The translations under genes and the position numbers were made by a program. From positions 1 through 50,782 of the forward strand of contig MDTP02000056.1 of NCBI GenBank assembly GCA_001714685.2: DNA of 50,782 nt, given 5' to 3'. Positions 34,394 through 43,218 of the stretch are shown here, piece by piece. Below the pieces are notes generated by a model that saw only the letters and a list, made by a program, of their open reading frames with translations, made no database searches and was not told the DNA's origin. This stretch comes from Methanosarcina sp. Ant1. Lineage in GTDB: Archaea > Halobacteriota > Methanosarcinia > Methanosarcinales > Methanosarcinaceae. Each line of letters begins with the position of its first letter. Position 1 is the stretch's first letter.

Positions 34394-34798
34394 GGGCCTG
34401 TCAAGTTTTCTTCACCTAACCCTTCAGAAATATGCTGTCAAAAGTTTTCACCCAGATTTAGATACTAATTGGTGAAAATTTAGATTTTGAGGGTAAAGGT
34501 CGGATCATACATTACAAAATTAAAGTTAAAGTCTGTGTTGATAAATGGTAAATTATAAAATTTAGTTTAATACAAAAGACGAGTTTTACGTAGGTTTCTT
34601 ACTAAAAATATCGTTTTCTGCCCGTGAAACTTCATTTCACTACAATCGTACATTTTAAAAATCGTTTGTTGTGTCTAATTTTTTGATAGGACTCCACCCA
34701 TAGAACGGGATCGTATTAAGCGGTACATGATAGGTTGGTGTTCTATTGCTTATTGCTTATCGATGAACACACATGTGATGCTATTACCTATTGGGTAT
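34394..34798. other. Probable remnant DNA between response regulator and transposase
   Basis: About 400 AT-rich bases with no ORF of note. It starts with GGGCCTGTCAAGTTTTC, which has the look of an insertion-sequence end, and probably holds the degraded distal part of the transposon at 35 kb. No clean opposite terminus was found. Confidence 0.35.
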
Positions 34799-35572
34799 TT
34801 AAAGAGGAAAGAAACGATTAAAAGAAGTGACGCGACTGATCCAGAATGTCTTTCCCATTTTTTTCATATTATCTTCGGTATAGAAAGAGTTGTCAGCAAC
34901 ATAGTACACTTTATTCTCATGAGTTAAACTTGATTTAAGGGATTTGATGGTTTCCATGATAGTGATTTTATCCAAGGCGTTCCCCGAATGAGTATTCATG
35001 AAGAAGGGTATACCTTGCTGATTCACAATCAAACTCAAAACGAATTGCTTGAGATCCCATCTACCGTTCTTAGGTACACCAAAAGTAATGTCTATTGCTC
35101 CTTCTTCCTCACTTTCATAGTCGCCGTATACACTGACGCTTGTAGTGTCAGTGTGCAATAGGTGACAAGAAATTGGTAGACGATTCATCACATGAAGAAC
35201 GATATCCATAAAGAGTTTTGTTGGACCATACTCAAAAATCCTATCAAGGGTTTCACCGATTGCATATTGATTCAGGTCTTCCTTGGTTACGCCTTCTCCA
35301 AAGAGCCTCTCTGTTGAAATATTTTTGAAAAAATCAGGAAACAAGTACAAACGCTGCCCCACAAAACCAAGGCCATTGATCACCTTGGCAAGGATACAGA
35401 TCTAATGGGGTACGTTATGGTCTCTTTTCTTCGGAAGCTTCCTATCAATAAGTTTGTCAATTTCAAGTTCCCGAAAAAGTCCAGCTATGAGACCAAGGTG
35501 ACCTAAAAAGCTTATACGTTTCACAGATGCATTAAGGTTTCTACTACCGCCTTTGGGGTTACTAAATTTCAT
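34799..35572 (-). pseudogene. IS1634-like (IS4-superfamily) transposase, truncated, with in-frame amber
   Basis: The frame starts at ATG 35572 (MKFSNPKGG) and continues through a TAG at 35402-35404 (codon 57) without frame change into ICILAKVINGLGFVGQRLYLFPDFF. The DDE-type core appears: LLHTDTTSVSVYGDYE contains the first Asp, and YYVADNSFY the second. Homology ends near 34838; the frame then stops after FNRFFPL, so the distal third with the catalytic Glu is missing. Because Methanosarcina decodes some UAG codons as pyrrolysine, the amber codon alone need not kill the gene, but the truncation would. The IS end lies 37 bp upstream of the start codon. Confidence 0.8.
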
Positions 35573-35608
35573 TAATAGAAAAATATAAAATAATCCATAT
35601 TAATCTAT

Positions 35609-35630
35609 ATGTTTACCTGCCGAATCTAGG
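35609..35630 (-). mobile_element. Terminal inverted repeat of the transposase-bearing IS
   Basis: On the minus strand CCTAGATTCGGCAGGTAA... matches the 22-bp terminus of the MITE at 40347-40622 at about 18 of 22 positions. It is therefore taken as the left end of the IS. The other end was not found. Confidence 0.6.
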
Positions 35631-35843
35631 ATTTATTACACAAAGCCCTGATGTAGTGTAAAAATATAATTAGTGAATGGAGTACTTGCAAAGTCTCCAG
35701 ACATGTCCGGAAAAATACAGAAAAAAGAAATGAAAGGTATCTGAATTTTGCCTTCAAAACCAGGAACGGCCTGAGAGAAGTTTCAGGTTTCTCTAGCAGG
35801 CTGCTTTTAAGTTTTATTCAATTATATTTGCTTAAGCTATTTT

Positions 35844-36635
35844 TTACAAGCCGAGTACATCGTCCATGGAATAAATTCCGGGTTTCTGGGCGCAGACCCA
35901 TTCGGCTGCACGAACGGCGCCTTTGACAAAGATCTGACGGGAGTGTGCCATGTGCCGGATCTCAATTCTTTCGGAGTTGCCTGCAAAAAGTACTGTATGG
36001 TCTCCTGTAATATCTCCGGCCCGGACAGCATGGATGCCGATTTCCTTACCTCGAGGGGCGATGCCTTCCCTGCCATATACATACTCCTTGCCTCGCAGGG
36101 TTTCGCTTATCACATCTGCTGCCCGAAGTGCGGTCCCGCTGGGTGCATCTTTTTTCTGGTTATGATGAGCTTCTATAATTTCGATATCGTAGTCTCCAAG
36201 ATACTTTGCAGCTTCCTTTATTATCTTGAAAAAGACGTTGACACCTACGGAATAATTGGGAGAGATTACTGCACTTACCTGATTTTCCCGGATAGCTTCG
36301 TCAATTACCGCTCGCTGTTCTGTGGTCAGGCCTGTAGTTCCTATTATAAGGTTTACTCCACATCTGGCTGCTATTGGAGCGTTTATTGCAGTTGCAACTG
36401 CTGCTGTAAAGTCAATCAGCACATCCGCTTGGGTTTTTTTGAGGACAGATTCTAGATCTTTTACGTCCGAAATCTGGATTCCAAGATTACCAACGTGGGC
36501 AAATTCCCCTGCATCCTTTCCAAGGTTGCCAATATCAAAGGCAGCAACAAGCTGCATATCCGCAGAGCAGGTAATATCTTCCACAATTAAAGAGCCCATC
36601 CTGCCGCAGGCTCCGAGTACTGCTGCGTTGATCAT
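35844..36635 (-). CDS. dapB: 4-Hydroxy-tetrahydrodipicolinate reductase
   Basis: 263 residues. It reduces the DapA product in lysine synthesis. The nucleotide-binding loop GACGRMGSLI is at 8-17, with the catalytic EAHHNQKKDAPSGTA region and FAGNSERIEIRHMAHSR toward the C-terminus. Its ATG overlaps the dapA stop (ATGA), so the genes are co-translated. Normal length and no defects. Confidence 0.96.
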   Translation of the reverse strand: MINAAVLGACGRMGSLIVEDITCSADMQLVAAFDIGNLGKDAGEFAHVGNLGIQISDVKDLESVLKKTQADVLIDFTAAVATAINAPIAARCGVNLIIGTTGLTTEQRAVIDEAIRENQVSAVISPNYSVGVNVFFKIIKEAAKYLGDYDIEIIEAHHNQKKDAPSGTALRAADVISETLRGKEYVYGREGIAPRGKEIGIHAVRAGDITGDHTVLFAGNSERIEIRHMAHSRQIFVKGAVRAAEWVCAQKPGIYSMDDVLGL

Positions 36636-37507
36636 TCCATAACCCCTAATTTTCTAAGTTCATTCGCAAGCTTTACAGTATTTATCTCGCTAATTGGTGC
36701 GAGTGGAAGCCTCAGATGCCCGCTTGCAAGCCCTATAAGTTCTGCAGCCTTCTTGACCGGTATCGGGTTTGTTTCCAGGAAAAGAGCACGAATCAGAGGG
36801 GCAATCTCAAAATGTATCTTCCTTGCAGTTTCATAGTCTCCGGCAAGAGCTGCATTTACCATTCTGGACATTCTGTCAGGAACTATATTTGCAGCAACAG
36901 AAATGACTCCTCTGCCTCCTATAGAGAGGATCGGAAGAGTCAGCCCGTCCTCGCCTGAAAGAACCACAAAATCTTCATCTGCAGTACTTTCCAGAATCTG
37001 GGAAACTTTGCCGACGTTTCCGCTGGCTTCCTTAATTCCCACGATATTCCCTACCTTCGCAAGTTCGGCGATGACATCTACTGGCATATCCTGCCCTGTC
37101 CGGGAGGGGACATTATAGAGAATCATAGGGATATCTACTGCCTCTGCGATTTTCTTGAAATGGGCAAGCAGGCCTGCAGGATTTGGTTTGTTGTAGTAAG
37201 GAGAAATCAGGAGTGCACAATCTACACCTGCATCTGCAGCGTGTTTTGTAAACTGAAGGGCTTCCCCTGTGTTATTTGAGCCGGTTCCTGCAATCACAGG
37301 AACCTTTGAACATTCCACTGCAATATCGATTACCTCTCTGTGTTCGAGTGCAGATAGGGTTGCTGATTCCCCGGTAGTACCACAAGGTACAATCCCTGCA
37401 ACTCCTCCTTCTTCAACAAATGCAATATTCCTTTGTAGACCTTCCCTGTCAATCCTATCGTCTTTCGTAAAAGGAGTGATCAGGGCAGGTATTGCTCCTT
37501 CAAACAT
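36632..37507 (-). CDS. dapA: 4-Hydroxy-tetrahydrodipicolinate synthase
   Basis: 291 residues, a class I aldolase-fold enzyme condensing pyruvate and aspartate semialdehyde. Visible are the T44-T45 pair (CGTTGES), YYNKPNP, Y131 (YNVPSRTG) and the Schiff-base lysine K159 (VGIKEASGN). GGCGGGGAT upstream of the ATG is an adequate ribosome site. The gene lies 40 bases after rps17e and overlaps dapB, giving a rps17e-dapA-dapB unit. Confidence 0.96.
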   Translation of the reverse strand: MFEGAIPALITPFTKDDRIDREGLQRNIAFVEEGGVAGIVPCGTTGESATLSALEHREVIDIAVECSKVPVIAGTGSNNTGEALQFTKHAADAGVDCALLISPYYNKPNPAGLLAHFKKIAEAVDIPMILYNVPSRTGQDMPVDVIAELAKVGNIVGIKEASGNVGKVSQILESTADEDFVVLSGEDGLTLPILSIGGRGVISVAANIVPDRMSRMVNAALAGDYETARKIHFEIAPLIRALFLETNPIPVKKAAELIGLASGHLRLPLAPISEINTVKLANELRKLGVME

Positions 37508-37547
37508 TTAGATATCCCCGCCTGTATCCCGGAAGTAAATTCTACGT

Positions 37548-37742
37548 TCAGTATACTTTCATGCGTGCGACTTTTCTTGTAACGTAGCCTGCAACCCTGT
37601 TCCTTATGACCTTACTTTCAATGGTTGTGTACTTTGTCACAAGAGTCTTGTTTATCTCAAAATCCTTTGTAAAGACGGTTCCGTAGTTTTCAATCAGTCT
37701 AAATGAGATTCTTTTTATGTTTGTCTGTCTTATATTTCCCAT
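37548..37742 (-). CDS. rps17e: Ribosomal protein S17e
   Basis: 64 residues of the archaeal/eukaryotic small-subunit protein: [18 protein letters not shown] at the N-terminus and [15 protein letters not shown] at the end. The start codon at 37742 follows GAGGAG at 6 nt; an in-frame upstream ATG at 37790 would add residues not in the family. First gene of the unit with dapA and dapB. Confidence 0.96.
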   Translation of the reverse strand: MGNIRQTNIKRISFRLIENYGTVFTKDFEINKTLVTKYTTIESKVIRNRVAGYVTRKVARMKVY

Positions 37743-38187
37743 CGTATCTCCTCTTGATGTTTTTTGCTGTTTTTTATTCCAGTTGTTCAAGCTTACTTCT
37801 GTTCTGTCTTACCATATTTTCCTGTGAATTCTGGTTAACGTGAAGCCGGAGGCAAAAGGCAGTTGGTGCCTGTTTTATTCTCTCCAATTAATGAATTTGA
37901 TGAAAACTGGATACAAAAATTTGACTAATAATGATTTTGTCGACTAATAGGTCACTTGAGATTAATAAGTTTTGGGGTCATTATCCTGGCTAATATTGTG
38001 AGGCTCATCATTCCTTCTCTCAATTGTTTGAGTGAAGTGAAATAAGTAGCTGACTTCTTTTTTTAATTTTTTGCAGCACTGATACAGTCATTTTCAATAT
38101 AACTGTATTATGTGGCATTTCAATGATATGGCATTTCAATGCTCCACTATATTTGAATCTATTCTGTATTTTTTAGTGTATTTTTAC
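37743..38187. other. Intergenic region upstream of rps17e
   Basis: About 440 AT-rich bases holding the presumed rps17e promoter. No RNA gene or repeat was recognised. Confidence 0.35.
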
Positions 38188-38487
38188 TTATTTATTCTTA
38201 ACATAATCCGTCTTTCCAAGGAAGCGGTCAAGGGTTCCTGCACTAGTGAAAACACGTTCTCTTACTCCTTTACGGTTGATAAAGATCCCTATCAAAACAA
38301 TAAGCAGGCCAAGATCAGGCTTTGCCTGAACAATAAATGCCCCTATGAGGACCACGGTAGAAGCTGCAAGTCCCTTCAGGGATCCGTTCCTGTAGGAACG
38401 ATAGCCTGTCCGTTTAAAGATCCGGATGTCCCGAAGAGTCAGGAAGAGAACTACAAAATAGGCAAGCATCGCAATTTCCAGATACAT
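38188..38487 (-). CDS. Small membrane protein of unknown function
   Basis: 99 residues from the ATG at 38487, which has GGAG at ideal spacing; an ATG four codons upstream (38499) is the alternative. Two or three hydrophobic segments: MYLEIAMLAYFVVLFL near the start, then GLAASTVVLIGAFIV and LGLLIVLIGIFI. Basic loops (RIFKRTGYRSYRNG) lie between. No family recognised. The opposite-strand ORF over the same DNA has poor composition and was not called. Confidence 0.6.
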   Translation of the reverse strand: MYLEIAMLAYFVVLFLTLRDIRIFKRTGYRSYRNGSLKGLAASTVVLIGAFIVQAKPDLGLLIVLIGIFINRKGVRERVFTSAGTLDRFLGKTDYVKNK

Positions 38488-38755
38488 TCTTGTCTCCATC
38501 TTCTATTTTTGATTTACACTTCCTGCTCCTTTATTAGATTGATAGGTAGAAGTCATATTCTCTTTTGATCTTGTACCCTAATCATTTTTGCAGGAGGGCA
38601 GTGCAAATGATAAATTGTCACTGCAAGCAGGTATTTTGCAGATTACGTATGTCAGATAATATATAAAACCAGCAGGTTCGGTTTCTCATTGTAGTATTTA
38701 ATTCTGCAGAGAAGGTTAGAGAATATATTTTTGTTTATGAAATATCAGAGTATAT

Positions 38756-39151
38756 TTAAGGAGAAATTAGTCCGAAAAGTACCATATAGATTGTGATGCC
38801 GAGGAAAAAGGTTCCCGTCCACAGGATAATTTCAAGGTCCATGTATTTTTTGACTTTCCACTTCCACCGATTAGTAACAAAAAGGATTCCAGTGAAGATT
38901 GTCAGAATGCCAAGAAGCATGTGAAGGCCCAGTAGTGAATTATAATAGGGCAGGGTAAGGCCTCTTCCTCTGCTGTACAGCATATATAATATTGAAGGCA
39001 GGGCCAGGTAGAAGGCGACTCCCGCAATCTTTCCATGCTTGGCCATACTTTTTCTTTTAATGTAAACTGCGTACAAAAAAAGGAGAAAAGAAAGGATCTG
39101 TATCAACAATGAGAGGTCAGATAGAGTAAGGGATCTTGAATCTGGAAACAA
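38756..39151 (-). CDS. Four-helix membrane protein, DUF420-like appearance
   Basis: 131 residues with four hydrophobic segments (about 14-32, 45-60, 72-92 and 107-128). Histidines lie in AKHGKIAGVAF and LLGLHMLLGI, a layout reminiscent of DUF420 or cytochrome b561-like proteins, but no haem ligation can be claimed. It is read in the same direction as the DUF1624 gene that ends upstream, with an AT-rich gap of about 80 bases between them. Function unknown. Confidence 0.6.
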   Translation of the reverse strand: MFPDSRSLTLSDLSLLIQILSFLLFLYAVYIKRKSMAKHGKIAGVAFYLALPSILYMLYSRGRGLTLPYYNSLLGLHMLLGILTIFTGILFVTNRWKWKVKKYMDLEIILWTGTFFLGITIYMVLFGLISP

Positions 39152-39229
39152 TTTACTTCCCTACCGCTACTTTTTTCATATTTTCTAAAATTGTCGCAAA
39201 AATACTTATAGTTGTTTTTTACAATTTTT

Positions 39230-39994
39230 TCATAAGATGCCCGGGTCAAGTAGTCCGCTCAGGAATAGAAGCCCGAGAAAGAGTGGCTGATGGATAAAAT
39301 ATATAATCAGAGAGTGCTGCCCGGCAATGGAAATGAGCCTGATAAGGGGATTTTTTCTGGTTTGAGGGATTTTAAATTTCCTTTTTCCGCCTGCATATAG
39401 AGAGTTCCCGAGGAAAATTCCTAAAAGCAGTACCCCAAACCAGGGAAATATAGGAAAGTAATCCAGAGTTGTGAAGTTTTCGGGCGTGAAGCCCAGCCAG
39501 AGCAGAGCGGAAAACCCAAAAGTTTTCTCTCTGAGATAAAGCCCTGTAAGACCAAAGAACAGACTGAAGAACAGATTTTTTTTTCCATATTTCAGGAAGG
39601 GATATGCAAGCACTGCCGAAACCCCAAAAAAGTGCAGAATGCCGAAGATAATATACTGCCCTGGCAAAAAGATCCAGGTTATAACTGTAAGCACGAGTCC
39701 CATCAAAAAGATTTTTGCCCCTCTTTTAAGGTATTTCAAAAAAGTTTCTGTTTTATTACCACCGATTTCTTTATCAAGCGCTCTTGAATGGCTGATAGAG
39801 AGGGCAATTCCTGAGATCAGGATAAAGAGGAAAGCTGAACCTCTACCCACATATAAAAAGAGACCTGACCTGATCTGGATATTCTCAATGCCAAAAAAGT
39901 CCAGATCATAAAGGAAATGGTACAAAAGCATCAAAAGGACGGCAAATCCTCGCAGACAATCAATTTCCCAGAAGCGGTCTGCATGCCTGTCCAT
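39230..39994 (-). CDS. DUF1624 / heparan-acetyltransferase-like membrane protein
   Basis: 254 residues and seven or eight membrane spans. The N-terminal RFWEIDCLRGFAVLLMLLYHF and the later SGIALSISHS, FGILHFFGVSAVL and YFIHQPLF are typical of the DUF1624 group of membrane acyltransferases, which includes heparan-alpha-glucosaminide N-acetyltransferase. The histidine in LLYHFLYDL is probably functional. Likely substrate is a cell-surface glycan or lipid, by inference. No ribosome site is obvious before the ATG. Confidence 0.8.
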   Translation of the reverse strand: MDRHADRFWEIDCLRGFAVLLMLLYHFLYDLDFFGIENIQIRSGLFLYVGRGSAFLFILISGIALSISHSRALDKEIGGNKTETFLKYLKRGAKIFLMGLVLTVITWIFLPGQYIIFGILHFFGVSAVLAYPFLKYGKKNLFFSLFFGLTGLYLREKTFGFSALLWLGFTPENFTTLDYFPIFPWFGVLLLGIFLGNSLYAGGKRKFKIPQTRKNPLIRLISIAGQHSLIIYFIHQPLFLGLLFLSGLLDPGIL

Positions 39995-40237
39995 AAATTT
40001 TTCTCCTGAAAACCTGAAGTTCTGTTGACAAAGAACAGCAGCCTTCTTTAAAGATAGGTATATTATATAATTTCTGGCCTTTGTGGAAAAGATAGCAGAT
40101 CTTTATCTTTTTCCGGATTGACAGGAAAAATCAAATTCCGAATAAACTCAAGCAAGTAGATAGAGAAAGTTAAGTTAGTATATTGCTCTTAAACTCTTTT
40201 TAAGTGATTCATTTTAAAGAGAGCTTTCCAGCAGTAG

Positions 40238-40674
40238 CTAAGGAATGATGAAACTATAATTTCAAGTATTTCTGTTACCGATATTTCAAGTATTTCTGTT
40301 ACCGATATTGTCTTTGATGTTTATTTGGGGAAATGGAATTATAGAGCCTGCATTCGGCAGGTCGACATTAAATTTTGAGGACATTTATTGATAACGTTTT
40401 TGAAATAATCTACTATAATTGCGCGTATTTATTAGGTTTACATATATCAGGATATTAATCTCCTAGACTAAACTTACTGCAAAAAAGTTTCATTGCTTAT
40501 ATATGCCATAGGAGCTGAGCTACGCGTTAACCAACTTTACATCGAATGATATTTATCAAATGTTCAAAAAACGATATCAATAAAAATAGTTTAGTTTCTT
40601 ATGTCGACCTGCCGAATGCAGGATAGAGCCATTCCCAAAGTGAAAACTTGGAGTTGTTTCTTAACCATTCCTAA
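40238..40674 (-). repeat. 130-bp interspersed repeat, copy 3, split by a MITE
   Basis: Inverted relative to the other two copies. The left part (40238-40346) and right part (40623-40674) reconstitute the repeat once the 276-bp insertion is removed. A 24-bp segment ending CTGTTACCGAT is tandemly duplicated within it (40259-40306), a change absent in the other copies. Confidence 0.85.
40347..40622. mobile_element. 276-bp MITE with perfect 22-bp terminal inverted repeats
   Basis: The ends CCTGCATTCGGCAGG... and ...CCTGCCGAATGCAGG are exact inverse complements over 22 bp. The direct repeat ATAGAG flanks it (40341-40346 and 40623-40628), and deleting the element with one ATAGAG restores the host repeat seen at 3211 and 33727. 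The interior is AT-rich with no ORF. The ends resemble the terminus near the transposase remnant (35609-35630). Confidence 0.93.
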
Positions 40675-40998
40675 AGAAACTTTCTTTACCCCGGAAGCTT
40701 TGAGCCAGGGAAATTATCCCTTTTTCCCAGATCTTATCCTCCAAGCTCATGGCTTAAATGGTTGCAGGTCCAGAAGTTTTTGGCTGAATGACATGGATGG
40801 TTTGGAGAAGGCGGAGGCTGCAATGGGGCTCGCTTATTTTCGGTTTCAGTATAACTTCCTTCTCAGTATCTTCTATTTAATCTTAAGTTATCCAGAAGAT
40901 GTCGATTCTATGCTGTACATGTAGCTGAATTTCCCTTCTCCTACTGAATTTGCTTTTGAAATGCATCGACCTTCAAATTCACTCCGGAAGCCGCACAT
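40675..40998. other. Intergenic region beyond the repeat
   Basis: About 320 bases. A plus-strand ORF (40601-40924) starts inside the MITE and crosses its end, so it is not a native gene. Base composition is higher in G+C than the flanks, so this may be a degraded gene fragment, not identified. Confidence 0.35.
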
Positions 40999-41880
40999 TC
41001 AAATCAATCCCAATCCAAGTCCCGGACCTAAGTGCGGAATTACCCCGAACAAAAATACATTCGTCAAACCGTTAATCATTATGACAAGGGGAAGACTTCG
41101 GGTTCTATAAAAGCAATATCCTAGAAGGCATCCTACAAGGAATGTACATGCCATTTCAGAAGAAGTTCCGTAACTGGAATGCATTATTCCAAAGAGAAGG
41201 CTTGCGAGAAGGATTCCTCCTGCAGGACCTAAAAACTCTTCCAGCCTTGTCTGGATAATTGCCCTGAAGATAAGTTCTTCTACCAAACCCACAACGAAGA
41301 CCATTATGATTATGAGTTCCAGCAGATTTACCGGCGAGAGATCCGGGATAAGGGGTCTGGCCCCTATTAACACATATTGTGCTTCCGCAAAAACCAGACC
41401 TGCAAGGACAGAAAAAGGAAGGTAGATCCAGATTTTCCTTAGCGTATCTCTTTTCTTCTCATATATGATATCCTGATGAGTGTAAGCAATTATTGCCGAC
41501 ATTGCCAGAGATGCATATATGAATACAAACGAGTAGAGGTCAACCTTGAGAAAGACTGGCATTGAAAGGTTCACCAGGCGAAAAATCGGGAGAAGCAGAA
41601 ATGCCTGGTTGATTTTGCGTACATCCTGTTTTTTCGTAACTGCTATTGAAAATGAAAGGGCTAGAAGAAGAAGGGTATAAGCTATTGAGGCCTCTTTTAA
41701 CCTTCCCCCAAAGATCAGCAGTTCGGCAAAGGTAATTGCAATTACAGGGACTCCTGCATAGAACGCCTTTTTCAAGAATCCGGTTTTTTCTTCGGTTGGC
41801 ATCTTAAACATTTTCCCGAGCTCCGGCAAAGAGATATGTCCTGCTTCTAATTCTGAAGGTGGAAATTCCGTCGCTGCCAT
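40999..41880 (-). CDS. CPBP-family intramembrane protease
   Basis: 293 residues, eight or so membrane spans. The family's catalytic motifs are present: EELIFR (201-206), FGIMH (230-234) and an Asn in the last helix region (MINGLTN). These intramembrane glutamic proteases are related to the CAAX prenyl protease Rce1. The substrate is unknown. The start is 2 bases after the stop of the DUF1616 gene, so the two are probably cotranscribed. Confidence 0.88.
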   Translation of the reverse strand: MAATEFPPSELEAGHISLPELGKMFKMPTEEKTGFLKKAFYAGVPVIAITFAELLIFGGRLKEASIAYTLLLLALSFSIAVTKKQDVRKINQAFLLLPIFRLVNLSMPVFLKVDLYSFVFIYASLAMSAIIAYTHQDIIYEKKRDTLRKIWIYLPFSVLAGLVFAEAQYVLIGARPLIPDLSPVNLLELIIIMVFVVGLVEELIFRAIIQTRLEEFLGPAGGILLASLLFGIMHSSYGTSSEMACTFLVGCLLGYCFYRTRSLPLVIMINGLTNVFLFGVIPHLGPGLGLGLI

Positions 41881-41882
41881 TT

Positions 41883-42794
41883 TCAGGCCTCCTTAGTGAC
41901 GTTAATCCAGATATGCAGGTTCCTGTAGGGTACTTTCTTTTCGGTTTCATTAAAAAGCAGAAACTCTAATTTCGTATCATTTCCTTCGATGGTAGGGGTA
42001 AAAGTAACTGGCTCTTCCCACGACATGTTATGCGCAAGACTTATCCGTTTCTGGTTTTCCGGAAGAGGTAGAGACCTGTTCCCAAGTTTTACCTCCAGTG
42101 TATAATCTACGGGCCTGTACTCATGATTTACGATTCCTACAATAACTGTCCCGCTTTCCCCTTTTATAAACTCTGTCGGATAATTTCCAGTTGTTCTATT
42201 AGCTCCCAGGATATAGAATTCGGTAAAGTGCTCTCCATCTTTAGGGTTTCCTATTATGTAAGCCAGGCTGCCCACAGAGGCAAGGACTGAAAGGACAAGG
42301 AGTACCGCAATAACTTTGTCAGCTTTTGTTTCGGGCTTTTCCAAAATTTCAGTTTTCATGCTCAGGAAAGAAGCTTTAAACGGAACTTGAAACGCTTCTG
42401 CTTCAGGCAGCAAGCTTCTTCTGTAGTATGCAGTTGCGCACATCAAGAGAGTGAAAACCGAAAGTGCTGTTAGAATAGGAATTTCCCTGATTCCCCAGCT
42501 AGTATAGTTGAGGCCAAGCCCCATGATTGGGACGACTGCAATACTCAGTCCGAAGGAGATAACAGCTCTCTCAATTCCCTCAAGGTCATTTTTTGCCGGG
42601 AAGATAGCTCCAGTCAGGGCATAGCCTGGCAAGAGAAGCACCAGAAGAATACCCATATATGTCCGCAGGAAGCTTCCACTAAATAAAGGCACAAGCACTA
42701 AAATATCAGTAAGAAGCACAAGACCTGCAACAAGCAGCAGGTCCAGAGGAAGTTGTCTTTTTTCGGCCATTGTATCACTAGTAAAATTTTTCAT
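41883..42794 (-). CDS. DUF1616 membrane protein
   Basis: 303 residues. Four N-terminal membrane helices include LLLPGYALTGAIFP and FGLSIAVVPIMGLGLNY. A spanning helix follows (VIAVLLVLSVLASVGSLAYII), then an exported beta-sandwich-like domain of about 100 residues (YPTEFIKGESGTVIVGIVN). DUF1616 proteins are found in methanogens and often lie near surface-glycan genes; function unknown. The ribosome site is weak and an in-frame ATG eight codons later is possible. Upstream of the CPBP protease. Confidence 0.82.
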   Translation of the reverse strand: MKNFTSDTMAEKRQLPLDLLLVAGLVLLTDILVLVPLFSGSFLRTYMGILLVLLLPGYALTGAIFPAKNDLEGIERAVISFGLSIAVVPIMGLGLNYTSWGIREIPILTALSVFTLLMCATAYYRRSLLPEAEAFQVPFKASFLSMKTEILEKPETKADKVIAVLLVLSVLASVGSLAYIIGNPKDGEHFTEFYILGANRTTGNYPTEFIKGESGTVIVGIVNHEYRPVDYTLEVKLGNRSLPLPENQKRISLAHNMSWEEPVTFTPTIEGNDTKLEFLLFNETEKKVPYRNLHIWINVTKEA

Positions 42795-43218
42795 AATCTA
42801 TCTTCTTTGAATTTATACTTATGTAATCCTTCCATTAACCTGCTATTTTTTACAGCTTTTCCAAACTAGGCTTATCTTTTCAGGTGATCCCGTTACAGGG
42901 GAATAAAAAACAATATTCCCCAATTCATAAAATAGACGTCACATAGAACTATTTATTATTTTAAAAATTCCAATTTTAAGTTTGATATATTTCTCTCACC
43001 AGGTTCTTTTCCCCGACAAATTCATTTCATCTCTACAATTTTTTTAGTTACCCCGTTTATTCATAGGGCTTTATTCTATGAAAAATTTTTCCCTCTTTTG
43101 AAAGGTTTTTTCCCTGCCTGAGTATTTTTGGCAGATTCTGGAGATGTTGTAATTCCATCTGAGATATCTCAGGGAAATTATGGAAAATGTTATTATGTAT
43201 TTGCCCTTTTCTGGAAGC
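42795..43218. other. Divergent intergenic region
   Basis: About 420 AT-rich bases between the DUF1616 gene and the epimerase gene. No repeat or RNA gene was seen. Confidence 0.35.

Noticed and set aside
40601-40924. 107-codon plus-strand ORF
   Set aside because: It starts within the MITE terminus and continues through repeat sequence, so it is a chance fusion.
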